A stretch of 16,106 bases of DNA from assembly GCA_947629615.1 (NCBI GenBank), contig CANRER010000019.1, positions 1-16,106 on the forward strand. The letters run 5' to 3'. Origin of the DNA: an uncultured Clostridia bacterium (lineage in GTDB: Bacteria; Bacillota; Clostridia; UMGS1883). Position numbers and translations under genes: made by a program. A model generated the notes under the pieces. That model was not told where the DNA came from and did no database searches. It saw only the letters and a list, made by a program, of their open reading frames with translations. Shown here piece by piece: positions 1-6,684 of this stretch (within the stretch, counting starts at the first letter, position 1; every line of letters begins with the position of its first letter).

Positions 1-202
1 TCCCGAAACGGTTCTGCTTGCCGGCGACGTAGACTCTAATTCCGACATTGACCTTAAAGACCTTCAGCCGCTCCTTACGGCTTATGGTAATGCGGAAAAA
101 TATAATGACAAAGTTGATTTCAATGATGACAATGAAATCGACCTTAAAGACCTTCAGTCCCTGCTTACCAACTGGGCTAAGACTGCTGAAGCCTATAATT
201 AA
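1..202 (+). CDS. C-terminal dockerin domain of a truncated (5' cut off) protein
   Basis: Only the last 66 residues are in the window, read in frame from base 2 to the TAA at 200-202. They form a complete type I-like dockerin: two calcium-binding F-hand repeats, GDVDSNSDIDLKDL (fragment residues 8-21) and VDFNDDNEIDLKDL (38-51). Both have acidic or Asn residues at loop positions 1, 3, 5, 9 and 12. Dockerins dock secreted enzymes or structural proteins onto cohesin domains outside the cell. The residues at positions 10 and 11, which set cohesin specificity in known dockerins, are Leu-Lys in both repeats. This symmetry is what is expected of a dual-binding-mode dockerin. An 18-base exact repeat (50-67 and 140-157, 90 bp apart) encodes the shared part. 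The catalytic or structural part of the protein lies upstream and cannot be named. The next gene starts 46 bp downstream with no terminator between, so the two are probably co-transcribed. Confidence 0.88.
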   Translation, partial: PETVLLAGDVDSNSDIDLKDLQPLLTAYGNAEKYNDKVDFNDDNEIDLKDLQSLLTNWAKTAEAYN

Positions 203-248
203 GTAAAATATGTTCTGCATAAACAGATAAGAAAGCGAGGAATTTAAC

Positions 249-2087
249 ATGAAAAGGTTTATATCGGCTCTTCTCGCTCTCACAATGGTGCTTGCGTTCT
301 GCTCTGTCGCTGCTTTTGCTGCTGACGGTGTTGGAGTAACGTTTGGTTTGGCTGAAAATCCCACCATTGGCGGAGCGGTGTCTGACGCTAACAATATTAA
401 GGTTGGCGATTACTTTGAAGTTGCTGTAAAGCTCAGCAATGTTGTCGGCGGCTTTAATTCCGCTCAGGTAATCGTTGAGTGGGATCCCACCAAGGTAGAA
501 GTTGTTAAGGCTGACGGAACAAAGGCTACTGCCAAGAACTCCGCCCACAACCCTAACGTAACTCTCCTGCCCAAGCAGGATGATGAGGAAGAAACCGTAT
601 TTAACTGGGTTGACGCCACCATTTTTGAGCCTGACAAGGGTAGCTTTAACATCACCGCTTATCTTTCCAACGGCAGGCCGGAAACTCCTACCGGTTATGA
701 CCTTGGCGGTACAACAAACTTTGATTTCACTACTATAAGATTTAAGGCTCTTGCCGAGGGCGACACAGGCCTTAAGATAACGAAGTATATTGTTTCCGTT
801 AATGGCGGCGAATTTGCCGATGTAACTTATACTCCCGTTACCTATACCGTTAAGACTGCCGAGCCCGGCCCGACCGAGCCCACCACCAAGAACGTAACCA
901 ATATTGACTTCCCCGAGATTAAGACCGAGTACACTCAGGGCGACGATTTCGTTCCCTATGAGGCTCTTAAGGCCAAGGTAACGGTTGACGGCGCGGTTGA
1001 GGAAATGCCCATAACCTGGACTCCCAACACCGTTGATACTGCCGTTGTAGGCGATACCACTGTTACCGCCGAGGTGCAGATTCCCGCCGATACCGCCGAG
1101 GTAGTATATAAGCTTGCCGCCGGCGTTGAAAAGACCAAGACCTATACCGTAAAGGTTGCCGAACAGTCCGTTACTCCTCCCGAGGATAAGGTCATCGAAA
1201 CCGTTGACAATCCCGAGGATATAGACGCTTACGTAGGCGATGAGGTTACTCTTCCCGAGACCGTTGTAGGCCATGTTGAGGGCGGCGAAACCGTCAACGT
1301 ACCCGTTGAGTGGGGCGCCGTAAACACCAAGACCGCCGGCACCAAGACCGTCAACGGCACGCTTACCGCCCCCGATGGCTATGTGCTTAAGAGAGGTCTT
1401 AAGGCTACCGTAAAGGTAAACGTAACCAAGAAGCCCGCCGTTCCCACAATCGAGGCTCTGCCCGACCTTGAGAACCTTCTTCCCAAGACTGTGTATGTCG
1501 GCGATGATTATGCTCTTCCCGCAACCGTAAAGGCTACCGTTGACGGCAAGGACGCTGAGCTTAACCTTATTTGGGATCCCGCCACGCTTGATACGACCGC
1601 CGAAGGAACCAAGGTTCTTACCGTAAAGGTTGACACCACCGGCTACGAGGTTGCCAAGGATGTTGTTACCGAGGCCACCCTCTCCGTTGAGATTATCCCC
1701 GTTCCCGAGCTGCCCGTAACCCCCGAGGTAACGGTTGCTCCCGATGAGAACGGCGCAAATCAGCTTGTTATCAAGGCTGACCTTACCGACGAGAACTTCA
1801 TCAACAACCTTCCCGTTGCTCCCACCGATGAGATGATGGTATACTTCGCTTATACCTTCATGGATGAAGGCGCTCCCATCGAGGGCAAGGCCGATCATCA
1901 GGGCGTAACGTGGGGTACTATCAGAACAAAGGCCGGTAACGAGGTGCTTTACTCCACCAAGAATATCCCCGAGGGTACTACGGGTATTTGGGTAACCCCC
2001 ATCTACCAGTTCGATCCCGAACAGCCCATCGGCGCGGACAATCTCGGCACCGCTGTTGGTAAGGGCGTATTCGTTCCCGTAAACTGA
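249..2087 (+). CDS. Secreted protein with an N-terminal cohesin-like domain and three Ig-like domains
   Basis: This 612-residue protein has a Sec signal peptide (positive MKR, hydrophobic 5-22, likely cleavage after AFA near residue 24). Residues about 28-203 resemble a cohesin or cohesin-like beta-sandwich: a GDYFEVAVKLSNV strand pair, then an EWDPTKVEVV segment matching the family's 'YDP..LEV' region, and a late TTIRFKAL strand. Three similar Ig-like modules follow at about 216-303, 312-395 and 400-484, each with a 'VGDD/VGDE ... W' pattern like bacterial Ig-like group 4 domains. The C-terminal 125 residues are not recognised. There is no sortase motif, no C-terminal membrane segment, no SLH domain and no dockerin, so the way it is held at the cell is unclear. 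Start at ATG 249 with GAGGA upstream. Proline codons are mostly CCC and lysine mostly AAG, a strong bias suggesting high expression. Cohesin assignment is by pattern only; the type is not determined. Confidence 0.75.
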   Translation: MKRFISALLALTMVLAFCSVAAFAADGVGVTFGLAENPTIGGAVSDANNIKVGDYFEVAVKLSNVVGGFNSAQVIVEWDPTKVEVVKADGTKATAKNSAHNPNVTLLPKQDDEEETVFNWVDATIFEPDKGSFNITAYLSNGRPETPTGYDLGGTTNFDFTTIRFKALAEGDTGLKITKYIVSVNGGEFADVTYTPVTYTVKTAEPGPTEPTTKNVTNIDFPEIKTEYTQGDDFVPYEALKAKVTVDGAVEEMPITWTPNTVDTAVVGDTTVTAEVQIPADTAEVVYKLAAGVEKTKTYTVKVAEQSVTPPEDKVIETVDNPEDIDAYVGDEVTLPETVVGHVEGGETVNVPVEWGAVNTKTAGTKTVNGTLTAPDGYVLKRGLKATVKVNVTKKPAVPTIEALPDLENLLPKTVYVGDDYALPATVKATVDGKDAELNLIWDPATLDTTAEGTKVLTVKVDTTGYEVAKDVVTEATLSVEIIPVPELPVTPEVTVAPDENGANQLVIKADLTDENFINNLPVAPTDEMMVYFAYTFMDEGAPIEGKADHQGVTWGTIRTKAGNEVLYSTKNIPEGTTGIWVTPIYQFDPEQPIGADNLGTAVGKGVFVPVN

Positions 2088-2094
2088 TAGGCCG

Positions 2095-2120
2095 GACAGT
2101 TAAGTCCGACAGTTAAGTCT
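2095..2120 (+). repeat. Two tandem 13-bp units after the cohesin-like gene
   Basis: GACAGTTAAGTCC (2095-2107) is followed directly by GACAGTTAAGTCT (2108-2120), one base different, and by a degenerate partial third copy (GT-AAGTTAA, 2121-2129). Each unit can fold on GAC/GTC. It lies between the stop codon and the terminator hairpin. Function unknown; possibly replication slippage. Confidence 0.6.
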
Positions 2121-2131
2121 GTAAGTTAAAT

Positions 2132-2168
2132 AAAATACGGGCCGGAGAACGCCTTCGGCTCGTATTTT
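2132..2168 (+). terminator. Intrinsic terminator after the cohesin-like gene
   Basis: A 13-bp stem joins AAAATACGGGCCG (2132-2144) and CGGCTCGTATTTT (2156-2168), with one G-U pair and an 11-nt loop. The A-tract on the left arm and T-tract on the right make it look usable in both directions. It separates the dockerin/cohesin unit from the ABC transporter operon, whose first ATG is only 34 bp further on. No convincing promoter was found in those 34 bp. Confidence 0.8.
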
Positions 2169-2202
2169 AAATTTTGAACCACTAAGAAAGAAGGAATGTG
2201 AA

Positions 2203-3231
2203 ATGAAGAACCTTAAAAAGCTGCTTATTTTTGCGCTGACCATCGCCCTCGCCGTTACGGTGTTCGCGGGCTGCTCGTCCAACAAAGATACGCAGAACCC
2301 TGGCGAAACCCAAACGGATACCAACGCCAGCGCCCCCGAAACCCCCAAAAAGGTGAGCATAGGCCTTGTTCAGTTCGTTCAGCACGAGGCTCTTGACGCC
2401 GCCACCGAAGGCTTTAAGGACGCTCTCACCGAGCTGCTCGGCGAGGAAAACGTAAGCTTTGACCTTCAGAACGCCGCCGGCGACAGCGCCACCTGCTCCA
2501 CCATTGTAAGCCAGTTTGTCGCGGCTGACGTTGACCTGATTTTCGCCAACGCCACCCCGGCCCTTCAGGCTGCGGCTGCCGCCACATCCGAAATCCCCAT
2601 CGTCGGCACCTCCATCACCGACTACGCCACCGCGCTTGACATCAGCGATTGGACCGGCACCACCGGCCGCAACATCACCGGTACCGCCGACCTCGCTCCT
2701 CTTGCCGAGCAGGCCGCTATGTTCAAGGAGCTGCTTCCCGACGTAAAGAAGGTTGGTCTTCTTTATTGCTCCGGCGAGGCTAACTCCAAGTATCAGGTTG
2801 ACATCGTTGCCGACGAGCTCACCAAGCTTGGCTACGAGCCCACCCTTTTCGCTTTTGCCGACTCCAACGACGTTGCCGCCGTTACGCAGACGGCCTGCGA
2901 TAACAGCGAGGCCCTCTATATCCCCACCGATAACACCGTGGCCTCCAACGCCGAGATAGTTACCAACATCGCCACCCCCGCCAACATTCCCATTATCGCC
3001 GGCGAGGAAGGTATATGCAAGGGCTGCGGCCTCGCCACTCTTTCCATCTCCTACTACAGCATCGGCCACGTTGCCGGCGAGATGGCTTACGACATTCTTG
3101 TCAACGGCGAGGATCCCTCCACTATGGAAATCCGCTATGCTGACGAACTCACCAAGAAGTACGTTCCCGAGCGTATGGAGCAGTTCGGTTTGACCGCTCC
3201 CGAGGGCTACGAAACCCTTTCTCTCGAGTAA
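2203..3231 (+). CDS. ABC transporter substrate-binding lipoprotein (TrpX-like family)
   Basis: A 342-residue lipoprotein: signal peptide 1-23 with lipobox FAGC, so Cys24 is the lipid-anchored residue, then a low-complexity linker rich in Asn, Thr, Pro and Glu (25-48). The rest (about 49-336) is a two-lobed periplasmic-binding fold of the ABC_sub_bind family (COG2984). Supporting features are the VSIGLVQFVQHEALD start, the ATPALQAAAAAT and IPIVGTSITD segments, and a GEEGICKGCGLATLSISYYSIG stretch typical of the C-terminal lobe. In Streptococcus, members of this family with matching permease and ATPase carry tryptophan (TrpXYZ), but other aromatic or small ligands are possible and the substrate cannot be read here. 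ATG 2203 has an AAGGA site 8-12 bp upstream. It is the first gene of a three-gene importer operon. Confidence 0.88.
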   Translation: MKNLKKLLIFALTIALAVTVFAGCSSNKDTQNPGETQTDTNASAPETPKKVSIGLVQFVQHEALDAATEGFKDALTELLGEENVSFDLQNAAGDSATCSTIVSQFVAADVDLIFANATPALQAAAAATSEIPIVGTSITDYATALDISDWTGTTGRNITGTADLAPLAEQAAMFKELLPDVKKVGLLYCSGEANSKYQVDIVADELTKLGYEPTLFAFADSNDVAAVTQTACDNSEALYIPTDNTVASNAEIVTNIATPANIPIIAGEEGICKGCGLATLSISYYSIGHVAGEMAYDILVNGEDPSTMEIRYADELTKKYVPERMEQFGLTAPEGYETLSLE

Positions 3232-3260
3232 TTCAGCTTTATTACGCGCAATGGGGCGGC

Positions 3261-3290
3261 CTTGGAAGGCTCCGCACGGGGCCTTCCGGG
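3261..3290 (+). promoter_or_regulatory. Intra-operon hairpin between lipoprotein and permease genes
   Basis: GGAAGGC (3264-3270) and GCCTTCC (3281-3287) form a perfect 7-bp core, extended by G-U and G-C pairs on both sides to about 13 bp (arms 3261-3273 and 3278-3290) around a GCAC loop. A T-rich stretch, GTATTTTTAG, follows at 3301-3310 but is not immediately adjacent. A leaky terminator or an mRNA 3'-end stabiliser, leaving more lipoprotein than permease message, would fit. That role is inferred from position. Confidence 0.6.
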
Positions 3291-3330
3291 CTTGCCCTCT
3301 TGTATTTTTAGTACAGTAGGTGAAGTTTTT

Positions 3331-4236
3331 ATGATAAGTATTCTCAGCTCCTTTGCCGGCCCCGTGGCGCAAGGCATAATCTGGGGCATTATGGCGATGG
3401 GCGTTTATATCACGTTCAGAATTCTTGACGTGGCCGACCTTACCGTGGACGGCTCTATGGCTACGGGCGGCGTTACGCTTGTTGTTCTCGTTACGGGCGG
3501 TATGCACGTTGGCCTCGCGCTTGTTATAGCTTTCCTTGTAGGCTGTGTGGCCGGGCTTGTAACGGGCGTTTTTCACACGAAATTCGGTATACCGGCAATT
3601 CTCGCCGGTATCCTCACCCAGCTTATACTCTACTCCGTCAACCTTCGCATCACAACGCAGCGTTCAAACGTGCCGCTTTCGGTTGACAAGTATCATATAC
3701 TTATTTCCCTGCGACATCTGACAAACGCGATAATCGTAAGCGCGATTTTCGCCGCCGTCATAATTGCCGTTATGTACTGGTTCTTCGGCACAGAGCTGGG
3801 CCATTCGCTCCGCGCGACCGGCTGCAACCCGAACATGGCCCGCGCCAACGGCATTAATACCGACAACAATAAGATCATCGGCCTGGTGATCTCCAACGGC
3901 CTTGTGGCCCTTTCCGGCGCGCTGCTGGCTCAATACCAAGGCTTCGCCGACATCAATATGGGCCGCGGCGCTATCGTCATCGGGCTTGCCGCCGTCATCA
4001 TCGGCGAGGTGCTTTTGGGCAAGGTGTTCAAAAACTTCGCTCTCAAGCTACTTGCGGCTGTAATCGGCGGGATCATCTACTATATCGTCATTTCTCTGGT
4101 GCTTAAGGCCGGCCTCAACGCCAACGACCTGAAAATGTTCTCGGCTTTGGTGGTCGCCGTGTTCCTCGGCATACCCTACTGGCAGCGCAAGCTGGCAGAA
4201 AAGAGGAGCTCAAAGGAGGACAAGGCCAATGCTTAA
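3331..4236 (+). CDS. ABC transporter permease (TrpY-like, BPD_transp_2 family)
   Basis: A 301-residue integral membrane protein with roughly eight hydrophobic segments, for example 8-28, 47-80, 86-100, 133-151, 184-199, 210-233 and 238-281. The cytoplasmic coupling region is GTELGHSLRATGCNPNMARANGI (about residues 154-176), typical of permeases serving COG2984 lipoproteins (COG4120). A reading frame extends upstream to a TTG at 3262, but that start has no ribosome binding site and lies inside the hairpin. ATG 3331 has TAGGTGAAG at 3317-3325 with good spacing, so it is chosen. The lysine- and glutamate-rich tail is cytoplasmic. The gene overlaps the ATPase gene by 8 bp, indicating translational coupling. 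Confidence 0.9.
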   Translation: MISILSSFAGPVAQGIIWGIMAMGVYITFRILDVADLTVDGSMATGGVTLVVLVTGGMHVGLALVIAFLVGCVAGLVTGVFHTKFGIPAILAGILTQLILYSVNLRITTQRSNVPLSVDKYHILISLRHLTNAIIVSAIFAAVIIAVMYWFFGTELGHSLRATGCNPNMARANGINTDNNKIIGLVISNGLVALSGALLAQYQGFADINMGRGAIVIGLAAVIIGEVLLGKVFKNFALKLLAAVIGGIIYYIVISLVLKAGLNANDLKMFSALVVAVFLGIPYWQRKLAEKRSSKEDKANA

Positions 4237-5026
4237 GGTAAATAATATCTATAAAACCTTCAACAAGGGTACCGTCAACGAAAAAAAGGCCCTAAACGGC
4301 GTGAACCTCGAGCTTAACGAGGGCGATTTTGTGACCATCATCGGCGGCAACGGCGCGGGCAAGTCCACCTTGCTTAACAGCATTTGCGGTGTTTTCACCG
4401 TTGACCGCGGCACCGTCGTTATAGACGGCGTTGACGTTACCAAGCTGCCCGAGCATAAGCGCGCCAAGTACCTCGGGCGCGTGTTCCAAGACCCCATGAT
4501 GGGTACCGCCGCCGATATGTGGATAGAGGAAAATATGTCGCTGGCGTTCCGCCGCGGCAAGCCTCGCGGCCTTAAGTGGGCCATCACCAACAAGGAACGC
4601 GCTTCCTATCGCGAAATGCTTTCGCACCTCGGCCTCGGCCTTGAAAACCGGCTTTCCAGCAAGGTGGGTCTGCTTTCCGGCGGACAGCGCCAAGCGTTGA
4701 CGCTGCTCATGGCCGTTATGCAAAAGCCAAAGCTGCTGCTGCTCGACGAGCATACCGCCGCGCTCGACCCCAAAACCGCCGAAACCGTGCTGAATCTTTC
4801 CGATAGGTTCATCAAGGACGAGGGTCTCACGGCGATGATGATAACCCATAACATGAACGACGCTATTGCGCACGGCAATAAGCTCATCATGATGCACGAG
4901 GGGCGCATTATCTACAGCGCGGAGGGCGAGGAGAAAAAATCCCTCACGGTGGACGACCTGCTCAAAAAGTTTGCCGACATCAGCGGCAACGAGCTGGCGA
5001 ACGATCGTATGCTGCTGTCGAATTGA
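4229..5026 (+). CDS. ABC transporter ATP-binding protein (TrpZ-like)
   Basis: A 265-residue single nucleotide-binding domain that powers the importer made with the two preceding genes. Visible motifs are Walker A GGNGAGKST (39-47), Q-loop Gln87 in RVFQDP, signature LSGGQRQ (149-155), Walker B LLLLDEH (169-175) with D-loop AALDP, and switch His207 in ITHN. The insertion around 100-128 (AFRRGKPRGLKW) is usual in the COG1101 group. ATG 4229 uses AAAGGAGGA (4212-4220), which lies inside the end of the permease gene. The His after the Walker B Glu (DEHTAALD instead of DEPTAALD) is seen in this subgroup. The operon ends at the hairpin at 5041-5070. Confidence 0.92.
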   Translation: MLKVNNIYKTFNKGTVNEKKALNGVNLELNEGDFVTIIGGNGAGKSTLLNSICGVFTVDRGTVVIDGVDVTKLPEHKRAKYLGRVFQDPMMGTAADMWIEENMSLAFRRGKPRGLKWAITNKERASYREMLSHLGLGLENRLSSKVGLLSGGQRQALTLLMAVMQKPKLLLLDEHTAALDPKTAETVLNLSDRFIKDEGLTAMMITHNMNDAIAHGNKLIMMHEGRIIYSAEGEEKKSLTVDDLLKKFADISGNELANDRMLLSN

Positions 5027-5040
5027 GAATGAATTAATGC

Positions 5041-5070
5041 AGGAAATCCGCTCGTATGAGCGGATTTCCT
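5041..5070. terminator. Bidirectional terminator between converging operons
   Basis: Perfect 13-bp inverted repeat AGGAAATCCGCTC (5041-5053) / GAGCGGATTTCCT (5058-5070) with a GTAT loop. It lies between the ABC ATPase stop (5026) and the sleB stop (5075), which converge. There is no long T-run on either side, but ACGTTTATT follows on the plus strand and TGCATTAATTCATT on the minus strand. Confidence 0.8.
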
Positions 5071-5074
5071 ACGT

Positions 5075-5731
5075 TTATTCGCAAAACACGTGCTTACCGA
5101 TGGTGCATATGATTTTGCGGGAGCGTATCCACTGATTTGTGGCGGTGGCGGGATTATAATAATAAATCGCGCCGCCGGTGGGATCCCAGCCGTTGAGGGC
5201 GTCGCGGGCGGCCCGCATACTGCTGCTGTACATTTCGGCGTTGATCTGACCGTCGTCAACAGCCGTAAAGGCCCCCTTCTGATACACAACCCCGCTTATG
5301 CTGTTGGGGAAGGACGGGTGCTGAACGCGGTTCAGCACAACGGCCCCCACGGCTACCTGTCCCTCGTAGGGCTCGCCTCGGGCCTCGCCGTTGATGACGC
5401 GGGCCAGCAGGCCCACCTGATTTTCATTTTGGGCGTTGGCGCTGCCCGAAGGGTAAATGCCCATGGCCTGGAGTGTTTTTTCGCCGGCCACGCCGTCGGC
5501 CGTCAGGCCGTTTTTCTTTTGAAAGCTGCGCACCGCGCTTTCGGTCTGCCAGCCGTAAATGCCGTCCACCGCGCCGGTGTAGTAGCCCCAGTTTTTGAGC
5601 TTGGTTTGTATTTGGCGAACCTCGCCGCCGCTCGACCCGTTTTTGGAAACCGTCGAAACCGCCGCGCCGCCCATCAGCACATAGAGCAGCGCCGCGGCGG
5701 AAACAATAAGCATTAAAGAGCGTTTTCTCAT
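5075..5731 (-). CDS. sleB: Spore cortex-lytic enzyme / cell wall hydrolase SleB
   Basis: A 218-residue exported muralytic enzyme. N-terminal hydrophobic signal or anchor 5-25; peptidoglycan-binding domain type 1 at about 33-92 (VRQIQTKLKNWGYYTGAVDG, then a QTESAVRSFQKKNGL repeat); SleB/hydrolase_2 catalytic domain at about 106-218, with ARVINGEARGEPYEGQVAV containing the likely catalytic Glu116. SleB is a lytic transglycosylase that attacks muramic-delta-lactam cortex during germination. It is shorter than the roughly 300-residue Bacillus protein, mostly in the linker and N terminus. ATG 5731 is chosen because AAGGAGAGG lies just upstream; an in-frame upstream codon at 5770 would cover the promoter. 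No ypeB follows: the next gene is convergent, so the usual SleB partner is not in this operon. It is last in the minus-strand cluster and has its own sigma-G-like promoter. Confidence 0.88.
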   Translation of the reverse strand: MRKRSLMLIVSAAALLYVLMGGAAVSTVSKNGSSGGEVRQIQTKLKNWGYYTGAVDGIYGWQTESAVRSFQKKNGLTADGVAGEKTLQAMGIYPSGSANAQNENQVGLLARVINGEARGEPYEGQVAVGAVVLNRVQHPSFPNSISGVVYQKGAFTAVDDGQINAEMYSSSMRAARDALNGWDPTGGAIYYYNPATATNQWIRSRKIICTIGKHVFCE

Positions 5732-5758
5732 AATACCTCTCCTTAAAATTTCTATTGG

Positions 5759-5788
5759 TATTATGAGCAAACGCTCTCGTTTTTATGC
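5759..5788 (-). promoter_or_regulatory. Sigma-G-like (forespore) promoter of sleB
   Basis: On the minus strand, GCATA (5784-5788), exactly 18 bases, then CATAATA (5759-5765). This matches the Bacillus sigma-G consensus GHATR-N18-CATNHTA at every defined position. Transcription would start near 5752, about 20 bases before the sleB ATG, with AAGGAGAGG between. The -35 overlaps the recO stop codon. Bacillus sleB is made in the forespore under sigma-G, so match and context agree. Not experimentally shown. Confidence 0.75.
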
Positions 5789-6526
5789 GGGGCCGATGAC
5801 GGATTTCAAATATTTGAGCTGGCGCGGCAGCCGGCCAAGGTGATATTCCATGTACCTTTCGCAAACCGGCGTAAGCGCGGCGACGATGGGGGGCGGAGTG
5901 GTGAAAAACAGCGCGTCCTTCAGCGGCGAGGTGAGAATATGCTCCATAACGGCCATCTCCGCGCGGGAGAGGCGGGCCGAGCTTTGGCCCCTATGCTCGC
6001 GGCAGCGGGTTTCGCCCTCGGCTATGTCGAAATACTCCGCCGCCGCGCCGCATTGGCACTGCTCGGATATGTAGGGCGCGAGGCCCATAAGCTCGCAAAG
6101 ACGAAGCTCGAACACCAGCCGCAGCAGCGCGCCGTCCTCGGGGCGGCTTTGCAGAACGTGGAAGGTGTTCAGTATGAGCCTGAGCTCCTCCTCGGCCCCG
6201 ACGCCCGGCTCGCAGCACATTTCGAGCAGCGCGGCGAAGTAGGCCGCGTAGGCCAAGGTTTCCACACTGTCGCGCAGGTGGTAAAAGCCCTCCACACAGT
6301 CGGCGGAGCTGAGGGAATACAGCTCGCGCCCGCCCTTGAGCACGAAATCGCCGTAGCACAGCGTGCCGCAGGCGGCGCTGTTTTTGTTCCTAAGGCTTTT
6401 CACGCCCTTTGCCATTATGCTGATTTTGCCAAGCTCCCGCGATACTGCCGTCAGAACGCGGTCATTGTCGCCGCTGTTCGCCGTCCGTATCACCAGCGCT
6501 TTTGTTCGTATCAGTTCGTTTTGCAT
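5783..6526 (-). CDS. recO: DNA repair protein RecO
   Basis: A 247-residue RecO. It helps RecR load RecA onto SSB-coated single-stranded DNA and anneals strands in recombinational repair. Residues 1-78 form the OB-fold (LIRTKALVIRTANSGDNDRVLT; LGKISIMAKGVK). The C-terminal part is helical, with a zinc-binding knuckle at CQCG (157, 159), Cys175 and nearby His178. ATG 6526 is preferred over the in-frame TTG at 6532 because AGGAGC lies 6-11 bases before it. The 5' end overlaps yqzL by 65 bp in another frame. Order yqzL-recO downstream of era is as in Bacillus. The sequence from the stop codon onward doubles as the sleB promoter. Confidence 0.93.
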   Translation of the reverse strand: MQNELIRTKALVIRTANSGDNDRVLTAVSRELGKISIMAKGVKSLRNKNSAACGTLCYGDFVLKGGRELYSLSSADCVEGFYHLRDSVETLAYAAYFAALLEMCCEPGVGAEEELRLILNTFHVLQSRPEDGALLRLVFELRLCELMGLAPYISEQCQCGAAAEYFDIAEGETRCREHRGQSSARLSRAEMAVMEHILTSPLKDALFFTTPPPIVAALTPVCERYMEYHLGRLPRQLKYLKSVIGPA

Positions 6527-6620
6527 CTTCAAGCTCCTGTTGCCGCTGGTTTTTCTTGTATTCGAGATAAAGCTCTATATTGCCGGTTTCGGTGAAATAT
6601 GTCCAAAAAAGATCCTTCAA
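6462..6620 (-). CDS. yqzL: Small YqzL-like protein
   Basis: A 52-residue protein starting at TTG 6620 with AGGAGG at 6629-6634, spacing 8. It begins MKDLFWTYFTETGNIELYLEYKK, strongly reminiscent of YqzL (a small protein of unknown role, about 47 residues in Bacillus, starting with an aromatic 'F.W..F..TG...YL.YK' segment) and found in the same place, between era and recO. The second half is charged (Lys, Arg, Asp, Gln) and is encoded in a 65-bp overlap with recO, so it may be less constrained. The UUG start and short length make it easy to miss. Its ribosome binding site is the 3' arm of a 12-bp inverted repeat, so translation may be throttled. Confidence 0.85.
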   Translation of the reverse strand: MKDLFWTYFTETGNIELYLEYKKNQRQQELEDAKRTDTNKSAGDTDGEQRRQ

Positions 6621-6628
6621 CGGTATCG

Positions 6629-6675
6629 CCTCCTGTTTTTATTATCTGCCGCCGACGCGGAGCAAAAACAGGAAG
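6629..6675 (-). promoter_or_regulatory. Inverted repeat sequestering the yqzL ribosome binding site
   Basis: Read on the minus strand, CTTCCTGTTTTT (6675-6664) can pair with AAAAACAGGAGG (6640-6629) over 12 bp with one G-U pair. A 23-nt loop carries a small CCGC/GCGG stem. The AGGAGG that serves yqzL is inside the 3' arm. The stem starts 9 bp after the era stop codon. It may act as a translational lock or as a processing site; it lacks a following T-run, so it is not a good terminator. Confidence 0.55.
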
Positions 6676-6684
6676 TTTTTTCAA

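Noticed and set aside
177..1898. 573-codon open frame on the minus strand opposite the cohesin-like gene
   Set aside because: Low-complexity Gly/Leu/Asn translation produced by the strong codon bias of the sense gene; no ribosome binding site and no recognisable domain.
2182..3576. 464-codon minus-strand frame opposite the lipoprotein gene
   Set aside because: Antisense to a clear lipoprotein gene, Gly-rich and crossing two hairpins; no family resemblance.
5765..5782. GAGC-AAAC-GCTC hairpin followed by Ts on the plus strand downstream of sleB's start
   Set aside because: A 4-bp stem is too weak for a terminator, and it lies within the sigma-G-like promoter spacer.
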